The notes under the pieces: model-generated
What the model saw: only the letters and a program-made list of their open reading frames with translations
Told to the model about the DNA's origin: nothing
The model's database searches: none
Origin: CAYJLC01 sp964370735
Lineage (GTDB): Bacteria > Bacillota > Clostridia > Oscillospirales > Butyricicoccaceae
DNA length: 49,506 nucleotides
Assembly (NCBI GenBank): GCA_964370735.1
Contig: CAYJLC010000012.1
Span: forward strand, 1-49,506
Reading direction: 5' to 3'
Translations under genes and position numbers: made by a program
Shown here: piece after piece, positions 15,862 to 24,659 of the stretch
How positions within the stretch are numbered: the first letter of the stretch is position 1
Layout: every line of letters begins with the position of its first letter

Positions 15862-16410
15862 ATGAAAAAAATACTAGCAGTTTTTCTAAGTTTGGCAACG
15901 ATTTTTATTTCGGCTTGTGCAGAAACGGACAAAACTATGATGATTAAACCAGCTGAATTTACCGAAGAAACAAAGTCAATTTTGGAGGTAACTGACGGTG
16001 AAACTTTATTTTTTGACTATAATGTAGACGAAACTATTAAATCAGTTGAGGCTAACTATTGGTCTTACATAGAAAATGAATGGATTGAACACGGAAGTAG
16101 TCAGTTAGATATAGGCGAACTCAATGGTAAAATAGGCATTAAAATGACTGAAAATGAATACTATTATTATCAAATTGGCGAAAATGTGTCGTCTCATTCG
16201 TTTAAGGTGGAACTTGATTTAAGTTTCACAAAATCAAGACAGCAAATGTGGAGCGAACTTTACGAAAATACTGAGATAAATCCAAATGAAGAGGTAGTTT
16301 TATTTGCAAAAATCGGCAATAATTCGGAGAGTATTCATTTAACAAATGATTTTAGAGAATCAGATTGCACCGAGGGTTTTGCAGTTACGGTTACATTTTT
16401 GGAGGAGTAG
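15862..16410 (+). CDS. Predicted lipoprotein of unknown function
   Basis: A 182-aa secreted lipoprotein. The signal sequence (MKKILAVFLSLATIFISAC) ends in a lipobox cysteine at residue 19. The mature part is mostly beta-strand-like and acidic, with no motif I recognise. I chose ATG 15862 with TTGGAG upstream over an in-frame ATG 18 bases earlier that lacks a site. It is followed after 3 bases by a small membrane protein and then a COG0523 GTPase, so the three form an operon. Confidence 0.7.
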   Translation: MKKILAVFLSLATIFISACAETDKTMMIKPAEFTEETKSILEVTDGETLFFDYNVDETIKSVEANYWSYIENEWIEHGSSQLDIGELNGKIGIKMTENEYYYYQIGENVSSHSFKVELDLSFTKSRQQMWSELYENTEINPNEEVVLFAKIGNNSESIHLTNDFRESDCTEGFAVTVTFLEE

Positions 16411-16413
16411 AAT

Positions 16414-16608
16414 ATGAAAAAAACGTTAGCAAACGGATTTCTATTTTTAGGAGTTTCGATAATTTTCGGAGCTTCACTTATAACAAATACATCTGAAATT
16501 TCACATATAGTTTTAGGTCTTTTAGTAATTATTAGTGGATTTTCATTAATTTATGAGGCATATCCAAATTTTAAAGCATGGTTTAAAAGTGGAAAAGGTG
16601 AAAAATGA
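16414..16608 (+). CDS. Small two-helix membrane protein
   Basis: A 64-aa protein with two hydrophobic segments (about residues 6-22 and 27-48) and a basic C-terminus (WFKSGKGEK). GGAGG lies upstream within the previous gene's end. It overlaps the next gene by 4 bases (ATGA), which indicates translational coupling. Function unknown. Confidence 0.65.
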   Translation: MKKTLANGFLFLGVSIIFGASLITNTSEISHIVLGLLVIISGFSLIYEAYPNFKAWFKSGKGEK

Positions 16609-17471
16609 AAAAATTATATTTAATTACAGGGTTTTTAGGTGCTGGAAAGACAACTTTTCTTACAGAAATTGCAAAATCCTTTGAAAATGAGCAAATTGCA
16701 ATCATTGTAAACGAATTTGGTGCGAAAGGTGTCGATAGTGATGTGCTTAAATCGCAGGGGATTGAGAGTTATGAAATTACAAATGGTTCGATTTTTTGTG
16801 TGTGTCGTAAAGATTTGTTTATGGATGCACTCGATATGGCAAATAAGTTAGATGTTTCAACGATTATTGTGGAAACATCTGGTCTTTCAGATCCACTTAA
16901 TTCTGACGATATTTTAGACCAAATGAAGGTATATTACAATACAGAATTTGATTTTCGTGGTATTATTGGACTTATTGACGCTAAAAATTTCAAAAAAGTA
17001 TTAAAAACTGCTGTTTGCGTGGAAAATCAAGTTAAAGCTGCTGACTTATTTGTAATTAATAAATGTGATTTAGTTGATGATTTATCCGATGTGAAAAAGG
17101 AACTTTTAATACTGAATTCAGAGGCGAAAATTATAGAAACAACCTTTGCTAAAGTGGATTATAGCGAATTTGAAAATTTATGCCATGTTAGAAAAGACGG
17201 TTTTACACATACAAAAGACATTATTTTACAGCGTAAATTATTTGAATGGGACGAAAAGCTAGACTTAAATCGTCTAAAAAATTGGTTAAATGGATTTAAA
17301 GATAAAGCGTATCGAATTAAAGGTTTTGTCAGTACAAATGAAGGCAATTTTAATATCGAGTGTGTGATGGGTGATGTTGACTATCATAAATGCGAAAATA
17401 TTGAAAAATCGTTTATGGTTGTGCTTTATAATTCAAAACAAATGAATTCAAAAGACATTTTAGAGTATTAA
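16605..17471 (+). CDS. COG0523 (CobW/YjiA-like) G3E-family GTPase
   Basis: A 288-aa metal-chaperone-type GTPase. Walker A is GFLGAGKTT (residues 9-17), switch-like NEFGAKGVDSD and VETSGLSDP follow, and the guanine-specificity motif is NKCD. The usual CxCC metal motif is reduced to C-V-C in GSIFCVCRKD. A short CobW C-terminal domain is present. Relatives deliver metals or support cobalamin or methyltransferase enzymes. COG0523 proteins often lie near corrinoid methyltransferase clusters, so support of the upstream system is plausible but inferred. It is translationally coupled to the preceding small membrane protein. Confidence 0.85.
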   Translation: MKKLYLITGFLGAGKTTFLTEIAKSFENEQIAIIVNEFGAKGVDSDVLKSQGIESYEITNGSIFCVCRKDLFMDALDMANKLDVSTIIVETSGLSDPLNSDDILDQMKVYYNTEFDFRGIIGLIDAKNFKKVLKTAVCVENQVKAADLFVINKCDLVDDLSDVKKELLILNSEAKIIETTFAKVDYSEFENLCHVRKDGFTHTKDIILQRKLFEWDEKLDLNRLKNWLNGFKDKAYRIKGFVSTNEGNFNIECVMGDVDYHKCENIEKSFMVVLYNSKQMNSKDILEY

Positions 17472-17474
17472 AAT

Positions 17475-17521
17475 AAGGGACAGGCTTAAAACCGAGAGGA
17501 TTAAGCTTGTCCCTTTTATTT
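17475..17521. terminator. Strong terminator between convergent genes
   Basis: A 15-bp stem (17475-17489 with 17501-17515, one G-U pair) is followed by TTTTATTTATTTT. It ends the GTPase transcript and probably also the minus-strand GGDEF gene. Confidence 0.85.
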
Positions 17522-19259
17522 ATTTTATTTGAATTAAATATGCTTTTGTTCCGTTTGTCCACTTAATTTCTTTGCAGGAAATATTTTCGTGTTCAAAATA
17601 ACCATTGTTGTTAATAGCACCTTTAAGAACACAATCTTCGCAAATTTCATTAGGTTTAAAGCAATTTTTGCCATGAAGTTTGACATTTGCACGCATTGCA
17701 GCGTCATTTATAAATAAAGGTGTGATACTTTCAGGTTTTGTAACATATAGTGGATGAGCTACATTCGATAAAATACTTTGAATATTTTCTTTTTCAATAC
17801 GAATATTTTCGATTAAAAACTGATTAATTACCACTGTTGAAAGTTGTTGACAAACATCTACGATATTAGCTATTAGGCGAGGATTAAACTCACTTGTAGG
17901 TGTTGATGTTTCAAATCCAACATAGCCTAAAAGAGCTTTTTTGTTTTTTAGCGCAAATACGCAAATAGTCTTGCTATCAACTTGCTTTATTGAGTAAATA
18001 TGGGCATGATTTTGAGGTGCTGACACGATAAGGTTTTCGGTTTCAAACATACCATGTACTTTAACCATTTCGGCGAAAGAAAGCGATACTACATGTGATT
18101 TTTCACCAATTTCTGAACTTAACCAGTTGTAGATACAAGTGATATCGGTGTCTTCATAATCGAGTTTTGTGATATATGCTTTATCGAAAGAAAATTGTTT
18201 ACAAATCATTTGCAAAATCGATTGAATTGTATATTCGGCAATTTTATTTCCTTCGACTAAATTATACATATAATCTTTTAAATTGTCTTTAAAATCTTTG
18301 ATATTTTCGACAGGGTCATTATGGGAAATTCTTGCATGTTCGATTTCTGTTCTAGCAGAAACATAAGTTGTTTGTTGCTCTTCGCCTTCGAAGAAATTAT
18401 AGCCATTTTTGCCCTTAGATTTCGTTTTATACAGTGCAATGTCAGCGTATTTATAAATTTCTTCATAAAGAAAAGAATCTTCGGTGGTAGCAATTCCGAT
18501 ACTCGCAGAAATATCCACAGTAAGACCATTTTGCTCGTATGTTTTACGAAATTCTCTACACACTTCTTCGGCTCGGTGTTTTAAAATATCTAGTGAATTA
18601 TAATTTCTCAAAAAGATAAAAAATTCATCACCACCAACACGCCCTAAAATATCACTTTTTTGGAAAATTGAACGAAGTGAATTTCCTAGTTGCGTGATAA
18701 CAGCATCGCCATATAAATGACCGAAAGTGTCGTTTATACTTTTAAAATTATCGACATCAATTATCATCAAAGCGCCATTTCTTAGTGGCGGTTCAGATGT
18801 AAGTTGCTTTCTAATTTGTGTTTCAGTCATTTTTTTGTTGTAAAGACCTGTTAAGCCATCATTTTGACCTAGCATTTCGGTTTGACGGATAAATTCATAG
18901 AGTTTTACATAAGAACGAACCCTAGCTTGTACAACATTCGCTTTAAATGGTTTGGCAATATAGTCAATAGCCCCGAGTGCAAAGCCTTTTTCTTCGCTTG
19001 CAGCATCGTCTAGTCCAGTGATAAAAATTACAGGAATTTTGCTATATTCATCACTAGATTTAAGTTTCGCGATGATTTCAAAACCATCTAATTCTGGCAT
19101 GATAACATCTAATAGGATAAGTTTTGGGTCGGTTTTTTCAAGAATTTCGAACATTTCTTTGCCACTACCAACACCGATAATTTTATAGTCTGTTTCTAAA
19201 ATCCTAGCAAGCGCTAAACGGTTTAGTGTACTATCATCAACAATTAAAATCTCTTCCAT
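17520..19259 (-). CDS. Response regulator diguanylate cyclase (REC-GGDEF-GAF-like)
   Basis: A 579-aa protein. Residues 1-120 are a receiver domain (LIVDDSTLNRL, LLDVIMPELDG with the phospho-Asp, and AKPF). Residues about 140-305 are a GGDEF domain with intact GGDEF. The inhibitory I-site position before it reads QKSD instead of RxxD, so product feedback is probably absent. A GAF-like region (about 330-480) and a Cys-containing PAS-like end follow. It should make cyclic di-GMP under control of a partner kinase, which is not visible nearby. ATG 19259 with AAGGA upstream is preferred over an upstream in-frame start. Confidence 0.88.
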   Translation of the reverse strand: MEEILIVDDSTLNRLALARILETDYKIIGVGSGKEMFEILEKTDPKLILLDVIMPELDGFEIIAKLKSSDEYSKIPVIFITGLDDAASEEKGFALGAIDYIAKPFKANVVQARVRSYVKLYEFIRQTEMLGQNDGLTGLYNKKMTETQIRKQLTSEPPLRNGALMIIDVDNFKSINDTFGHLYGDAVITQLGNSLRSIFQKSDILGRVGGDEFFIFLRNYNSLDILKHRAEEVCREFRKTYEQNGLTVDISASIGIATTEDSFLYEEIYKYADIALYKTKSKGKNGYNFFEGEEQQTTYVSARTEIEHARISHNDPVENIKDFKDNLKDYMYNLVEGNKIAEYTIQSILQMICKQFSFDKAYITKLDYEDTDITCIYNWLSSEIGEKSHVVSLSFAEMVKVHGMFETENLIVSAPQNHAHIYSIKQVDSKTICVFALKNKKALLGYVGFETSTPTSEFNPRLIANIVDVCQQLSTVVINQFLIENIRIEKENIQSILSNVAHPLYVTKPESITPLFINDAAMRANVKLHGKNCFKPNEICEDCVLKGAINNNGYFEHENISCKEIKWTNGTKAYLIQIK

Positions 19260-19351
19260 ACTAAGCATCCTTTTCATAAACCAAAATAAGTTACTCTTTC
19301 TATTATTATACTAGAAATTGTATAAAGTTACAACAGTTTTTAGAAAAAATG

Positions 19352-19984
19352 TTATATTTTTTTGAAATGCGATTTATCAGCCGAGCAAATAGGACATTTA
19401 AAATCATCACCCTCGTTTGAGATATCTTTATCGATGCGATAATTGCATATATCACATACATAGCTAACTTTGTCAGTTTGTTCTTCTTTTTGGTAACTTG
19501 GAGCATTTTTCGGCGATGTTCCTTTGCAAACAGTTCGATAATATTCATAAGTCATAGGCATGTCGCTTGATAATTTTTCACACTCTAAAACCTTTGCGAA
19601 AAACACATCGTGGGTAGCAGTTTCGTGCATACCTGTAACTTCGCAAATCATATAACTGCATGCAGTTTTGTCCAAAATAGCTAAGCCATCTATGAGTGAA
19701 AAATCAATATCTTGCATTTTATCGGTATCTTTTCCACAAAAATAGCCAAGTTTTGTAATTATTTCTTTCGGAGTGTCCTGAGAAAGGATATTTATTGCGA
19801 ATTTTTTGTTTTCTGAGACGATTTTGTGAGTGTAATTGTTATGGTTAAGGCTTAGCGCAATGATTGGACCTTCGCTAGTGATTTGAAAAACAGTGTTTAC
19901 AATGCAACCTGTCGACCTACCATTGTCGTTTACGGTGACAGCAAAAAGTCCATAGCTTATGTCGTATAATGCTTTTTTGTTCAT
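19352..19984 (-). CDS. Flavin reductase-domain protein with C-terminal rubredoxin-like domain
   Basis: A 210-aa electron-transfer flavoprotein. Residues 1-155 match the FMN-binding flavin reductase (DIM6/NTAB) domain (YGLFAVTVNDNGRSTGCIVNT). Residues about 170-210 are rubredoxin-like with two CxxC pairs (VCDIC and CPIC) that hold iron. Such fusions (high-molecular-weight rubredoxin type) pass electrons to flavodiiron proteins and protect anaerobes against NO or oxygen; that specific partner is not in the window. ATG 19984 with GGAGG is chosen. It starts 13 bases after the CCA-adding enzyme gene, so the two are one transcription unit. Confidence 0.85.
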   Translation of the reverse strand: MNKKALYDISYGLFAVTVNDNGRSTGCIVNTVFQITSEGPIIALSLNHNNYTHKIVSENKKFAINILSQDTPKEIITKLGYFCGKDTDKMQDIDFSLIDGLAILDKTACSYMICEVTGMHETATHDVFFAKVLECEKLSSDMPMTYEYYRTVCKGTSPKNAPSYQKEEQTDKVSYVCDICNYRIDKDISNEGDDFKCPICSADKSHFKKI

Positions 19985-19997
19985 AATTAACCTCCAT

Positions 19998-21329
19998 TTA
20001 TTGTAAATATTTATTGTTAACATAGGAAACGAGTTCAGTTTTTTCGTTTTTTAAACTCTCGTCTAAAACTTTTTCAAAGACTTCGTTTAAAATATTTCCA
20101 ATTTGCTTTCCTGGGCTAAATCCGAGTTTTATAAGGTCATTACCGTTAATTTCAAGCGATTTGATAGAAAAACATTCATTTTCTGCAATAATTTCATCTA
20201 AAATGGAAATAATTATATCATAAGAGGCAAATCTCTCTTGTAAATTAATAGCACCCTGTGCAAGGTTGTCGCCTTTTTTGACTTCGATTAGTCGTAAGAA
20301 ATTTTCATAACCAAGTTTATTTAGCATGCGTTTGACAGATTTTTTCGTAGGTTCTATGACATTGTCGTGATATTTTATTAAAAGAAGCACAGTTTCAATC
20401 GTTTTGTTATCAAATTTAAGTCTTTTTAATGCAGCTTTAGCGATTTCGTGGCTTAGTTTTGCGTGTCCATAGAAATGACCGACGCCATTTTCGTCAAGTG
20501 AAAAAGTTCGAGGTTTTCCGATGTCGTGAAAAAGCAGTGCAAGTCTTACGAAAATGTCGTTTTTTGATTTTGAAATTGCTGTGATAGTATGAATCCACAC
20601 GTCGTATAAATGATGCGGGTTATGTTGCAAAAAATCAAACATTTCGCGAATTTCAGGGATAAAAACAGCGAAAACATCACGATAATCGCAAAGAACAGCG
20701 TATGGATTTTTTCCTGTAAGCAGTTTCGAAAGTTCGATATTTATACGCTCCAAAGCGATATTTTTTAGCAAATATTTATTTTTCAGAATGCTTTTTGCAG
20801 TGTTATCTTCGATTGAAAAATCTAGTTCAGATGCGAATCGCAAACCACGCATAATTCGAAGCGAATCTTCGTTAAATCGAATGTCAGGCTGTAAAACAGC
20901 GCAAATAAGACGCTCGCTTAGATGTTTTTTGCCATCAAAATAGTCAATAACACCTTTTTTCTCACAAAAAGCCATTGCATTTATGGTAAAATCACGACGC
21001 ATAAGGTCTTCTTTAAGAGAAGAAACAAATTGCACACTCAAAGGTCTACGATTATCTAAATATTCACCATCGGTGCGAAAAGTAGTAATTTCGTAAGGTG
21101 TTTTATCTAGCATAAGCGTGATTGTACCATGCTTTAGTCCTGTTTCGATGATTTTATGATTTTTAAAACAATTTATCGTTTCTAAAGGCAACGCATTTGT
21201 GCAAATATCTATGTCTTTGGCTGGTCTATGAAGCAACATATCTCGCACACAACCACCTACCATATATGCTTCAAATCCATGTAAATTTAATGTTGAAATT
21301 ATAAAGTTTACATTGTAATCAGTTTTCAT
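19998..21329 (-). CDS. cca: CCA tRNA nucleotidyltransferase with HD domain
   Basis: Adds or repairs the 3' CCA of tRNAs. The 443-aa protein has the class II nucleotidyltransferase head (MVGGCVRDMLL and the catalytic DID of AKDIDICTNA, near residues 23-45), the RRDFTINAMAF motif, the RNA-binding middle region and an HD domain (LLFHDIGKPRTFS, near residue 265). Length and order match Clostridia CCA enzymes. The flavin reductase-rubredoxin gene follows in the same operon. Confidence 0.93.
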   Translation of the reverse strand: MKTDYNVNFIISTLNLHGFEAYMVGGCVRDMLLHRPAKDIDICTNALPLETINCFKNHKIIETGLKHGTITLMLDKTPYEITTFRTDGEYLDNRRPLSVQFVSSLKEDLMRRDFTINAMAFCEKKGVIDYFDGKKHLSERLICAVLQPDIRFNEDSLRIMRGLRFASELDFSIEDNTAKSILKNKYLLKNIALERINIELSKLLTGKNPYAVLCDYRDVFAVFIPEIREMFDFLQHNPHHLYDVWIHTITAISKSKNDIFVRLALLFHDIGKPRTFSLDENGVGHFYGHAKLSHEIAKAALKRLKFDNKTIETVLLLIKYHDNVIEPTKKSVKRMLNKLGYENFLRLIEVKKGDNLAQGAINLQERFASYDIIISILDEIIAENECFSIKSLEINGNDLIKLGFSPGKQIGNILNEVFEKVLDESLKNEKTELVSYVNNKYLQ

Positions 21330-21455
21330 TTAATACCTCGATTATTCATATAGTTAATTTTAACATATCAATAGGATTAAATCAAGCCTTAAATAGGTAG
21401 AGTAACAAAGTATGTTAATTTATAATAAAATATTTGTTAATAGTGGCGATAGATA

Positions 21456-21483
21456 TTGCATTTTTTTAGATATATAGTATAAT
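21456..21483 (+). promoter_or_regulatory. Promoter of the membrane diguanylate cyclase gene
   Basis: TTGCAT (21456-21461), a 16-base spacer and TATAAT (21478-21483), followed by the AAAGGAGG ribosome site at 21512-21519. Confidence 0.5.
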
Positions 21484-21526
21484 ATAAATAGGATATAATG
21501 CTAAATTGAACAAAGGAGGTATAAGT

Positions 21527-21718
21527 TTGATTGACAGCTTTTTATTAGTAGGATTTATTGTAATTTTTCTGCATTCATTTTTAAACTTAAACCTTTTTAA
21601 ACGTATGTCAGAAAAATCTAGGTTTCATAATTCGGTTATGTATGCATTTTGCATTGTTAATGCAATTGTAGCACCGATGATTTTGAATATCGAATTTTGT
21701 AATCCGATGATTTTATAA
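21527..21718 (+). pseudogene. N-terminal membrane part of a GGDEF sensor, cut off by an in-frame stop
   Basis: A 63-aa reading frame with two hydrophobic segments (SFLLVGFIVIFLHSFLNLNL and AFCIVNAIVAPMILNI). The start is TTG 21527, correctly spaced from AAAGGAGG. It ends with TAA at 21716-21718, immediately followed in the same frame by the ATG of the next reading frame. It is best read as the first transmembrane pair of the downstream sensor, separated by a nonsense codon, or as a small coupled membrane protein. Confidence 0.6.
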
Positions 21719-23203
21719 ATGATTACAGCAATATTCTTTTTAGTTGAAATGTTTATTTTATATAAGGCGAAAATTGAAGTTATATTATGCTCAGTCTTCG
21801 GTTCGCTTATTCACTTTTTCGTTCTTCGTGGGATATTAATTCCTTCGGTTTCGCTGTATTTAGAAAAATCTATGTACGACTTGATTTCAAATATTGACAT
21901 TATTCGTTGGATTGATCTTGGTGCTTTTAGTCTACAACTTTTAACCCTTTCAGGTTTTATAGTGTTTGTACCACTAAAAACAGTCAAAGAAGTATTTGAA
22001 GAAAAAGAGATTTCTAGAATAACTGCTATTTTGATTTTATTTTTAAGTGTATACCTGGCATTTAACACATATATGTTTAATGTCGATTATTTCTCGGTAG
22101 AGCTTGCAGTTCAGCAAATAGTAATTGTAGTTGCAATTCTAACTTTTTTCTATTTGATACTATATCTATTGCTTAGAATTATGCATTTAGGGTATTATAA
22201 GCTGAAAACAGAGGAACTAGAAGACCAGATTGATAAAGATAGACATTTTACAAATGCAATCCTTAATCTTGCAGAAATAGTTATCGAGGCCAATTTAACT
22301 AATGGAAAAGTAACTAGAATTATGGTGGATTCAATCGAAAGACCGACAGAACATCTACCACCTTTTAATGCATTTATGAAGTATCAAATTGATACGTTCA
22401 CTCACCCTCAAGATATCTCTTTAATAGAGAATATTACGACAGATTATTTAATTTCGTGCTATGATAAGAATATTATGGAGCTTAATTATGAATATCGTGC
22501 CAATAAGATTGAAGCTACCCACGAAGATACTGGTGTAATGCAAATTTCTGACGATTATCTATGGTATAGAATGCGAATTGATTTGATACATCTTAGTGAA
22601 GAGGAATTAAACGCTTTTATAACAATCGACGAAATACACGATGAAAAGCAAAAAGAAATAGCACTTAGAAATCGTGCAGAACGCGATGGTTTAACGGGTC
22701 TTTACAATAAGGCTACTATTGCAAGTAAAGTGAATGAGCATCTGAAAAAAGGCAAAATAGGGGCACTCTATATGCTCGACCTTGATAATTTTAAAAGTAT
22801 AAATGACAATATGGGCCATAGTGCCGGCGACGAAGTATTAATGGAAGTTGCGCATAGTATTTCAAGTATTTTTAGAAGCAAAGATTTAGTCGGTAGAATT
22901 GGCGGCGATGAATTTGTAGTATTTTTGCTTGACACTTGTAACGAGGAGATTATTTCTGCAAAAGCGAAAGCGTTGTGTAAAGTGTTAAACAAAAAATATC
23001 ACGCTAAAAATGGTGTTGATATAGAAATATCGAGTAGTATTGGTATTGCTTACGGCTATAAAGACGGTAACGAGTTTGAAACTCTGTTCCATAATGCCGA
23101 CCTTGCGATGTATAATTCGAAGTCAAAAGGAAAAAATGCATACACAATTTTTGATAGTAATTTGCATAGTGAACTTGAACAACAAACAAAAACAAGGAAG
23201 TAA
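21719..23203 (+). CDS. Membrane-bound diguanylate cyclase (GGDEF)
   Basis: A 494-aa protein. Residues 1-160 contain about five hydrophobic segments; a PAS-like sensor region is at about 170-310 and a GGDEF domain at about 325-485. GGDEF is intact (RIGGDEFVVF) and the RSKD before it is an RxxD inhibitory site, so product feedback is likely, unlike the 17520-19259 protein. ATG 21719 has no ribosome site of its own; it directly follows the in-frame TAA of the preceding 63-codon frame. Expression therefore needs reinitiation (TAAATG) or the stop is a mutation or sequencing error. Confidence 0.85.
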   Translation: MITAIFFLVEMFILYKAKIEVILCSVFGSLIHFFVLRGILIPSVSLYLEKSMYDLISNIDIIRWIDLGAFSLQLLTLSGFIVFVPLKTVKEVFEEKEISRITAILILFLSVYLAFNTYMFNVDYFSVELAVQQIVIVVAILTFFYLILYLLLRIMHLGYYKLKTEELEDQIDKDRHFTNAILNLAEIVIEANLTNGKVTRIMVDSIERPTEHLPPFNAFMKYQIDTFTHPQDISLIENITTDYLISCYDKNIMELNYEYRANKIEATHEDTGVMQISDDYLWYRMRIDLIHLSEEELNAFITIDEIHDEKQKEIALRNRAERDGLTGLYNKATIASKVNEHLKKGKIGALYMLDLDNFKSINDNMGHSAGDEVLMEVAHSISSIFRSKDLVGRIGGDEFVVFLLDTCNEEIISAKAKALCKVLNKKYHAKNGVDIEISSSIGIAYGYKDGNEFETLFHNADLAMYNSKSKGKNAYTIFDSNLHSELEQQTKTRK

Positions 23204-23249
23204 AAACTATCAAAAAAATGTAAAATCATCATTATAATTAAATAAAAAG

Positions 23250-23280
23250 GGCTGTTGCGTCGTGCGACAGCCTATTTTTT
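23250..23280. terminator. Terminator between convergent genes
   Basis: GGCTGTTGC / GCGACAGCC stem with loop GTCGT, followed by TATTTTTT. The minus strand has an A/T-rich run on the other side, so it may work both ways. Confidence 0.8.
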
Positions 23281-24591
23281 GCGAAATTCTTGTTCTAGAC
23301 GTAAAATTTCCGAGCGATGTGCAAATAAAGCGAGCACGTTAGGGATTATCATTAAACCTGCAAACAAATCAGATAGATGCCAAATTAAGTCAACTTTTAA
23401 AACTGATCCAAGGACAATGGAGCACAAAATCAAAGGTGTATAAAGAAAATTGAGTTTTTTACTGAATATATAAGAAAAATTGTACTTTCCGAAATGAAAC
23501 CAGCTGATAATAGTGGTGAAACCAAAGAAAAATATGCAAATTGCAAAGAAAATTATACCGATATTGCCAAGATTAATAGCAAATGTATGTTCAGCAAGTT
23601 TAGCACCAGTAGCAGAAGTCATTAAAATGCTTGAAAAGTCAGGGAATGAAGTTAAAATGACTAAACTTGTGAGTGTAAGGACAACAAAAGTATCGATAAA
23701 TACACAAAATATAGCTACGATACCTTGGTTGCAAGGGTGCTTTGCACAAGCTAGTGCGTGGATATGCGATGTCGTTCCCATACCAGCTTCGTTTGAAAAT
23801 AGTCCCCTAGACAAACCAAATCGAACAGCTTCTTTGACTGTAATTCCAGAAATTCCACCTAAAATTGCATCGTGAGTAAAAGCATTTTCGAATATGCTAG
23901 TAAACGCAGAAAAAAGTTGGTTTTTGTTAAGAAAAATAATGAAAACACATCCTGTGATATATAAAATAGCCATAAAAGGAACGATTTTCTCGCAAATTCT
24001 TGCAACATTATTTATTCCACCTAGAAACGAAAAAAATGAGAGAATGGCAAGAGCAATTCCTATTGAAATAGGGTTAATTTCAAGAGCATAACACAAGGCT
24101 TCGCTTACGGAATTAGATTGGATAATCGAGCCTAAAAAACCCATAACGAACATAGCCAAAAAGGCGAAAATAAGGGATAAAATATTCGAAAAAGGCTTTT
24201 TAAAAGCTGAATTAATATAACTAAGTGGACCAGAAAGGTGAGGCTTTTTGAAGTGTTTTGCAAGTGATGCCTCGACGAAAATAGTCGCCATACCAAAGAA
24301 CGAAGACAGCCAAATATAAAAAACGGCGCCAGGGCCACCGGCTACAATTGCAGTGGCAACACCAGCGATATTACCAGTGCCGACTTGTGATGCAACGGCA
24401 GTCATAAGCGATTGAAAGGGAGAAAGTTCGTTTTTAGATGTATTTTCGGCGAAAATTGATTTTAAACCTGTGAAAAAATATCTGATTTGAACAAAATTAA
24501 GTAAAATGGTAAAATAAATTCCTGTTCCAAGTAAAAGAAAAATCAAAAGATAATTCCACAAAAAGTCGGTAGCGTTTATAATAAAATCCAT
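23272..24591 (-). CDS. Sodium:alanine/glycine symporter (AGCS family)
   Basis: A 439-aa polytopic transporter with about ten or eleven transmembrane helices. Family motifs include ASQVGTGNIAGVATAI (near residues 65-80), PGAVFYIWLSSFFGMATIFVEA split around residue 95, and GLFSNEAGMGTTSHIHA near residues 265-280. AGCS carriers import alanine or glycine with sodium; the exact substrate cannot be told. ATG 24591 is divergent from the AI-2E-type transporter gene with only 68 bases between, so the two promoters are close together. Confidence 0.92.
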   Translation of the reverse strand: MDFIINATDFLWNYLLIFLLLGTGIYFTILLNFVQIRYFFTGLKSIFAENTSKNELSPFQSLMTAVASQVGTGNIAGVATAIVAGGPGAVFYIWLSSFFGMATIFVEASLAKHFKKPHLSGPLSYINSAFKKPFSNILSLIFAFLAMFVMGFLGSIIQSNSVSEALCYALEINPISIGIALAILSFFSFLGGINNVARICEKIVPFMAILYITGCVFIIFLNKNQLFSAFTSIFENAFTHDAILGGISGITVKEAVRFGLSRGLFSNEAGMGTTSHIHALACAKHPCNQGIVAIFCVFIDTFVVLTLTSLVILTSFPDFSSILMTSATGAKLAEHTFAINLGNIGIIFFAICIFFFGFTTIISWFHFGKYNFSYIFSKKLNFLYTPLILCSIVLGSVLKVDLIWHLSDLFAGLMIIPNVLALFAHRSEILRLEQEFRKK

Positions 24592-24659
24592 AGAAATGCT
24601 CCTTTAAAAGATAAAAAAATGGTTATACTTTAGATATCTATGAAAAAAGGAGTGGAAAA

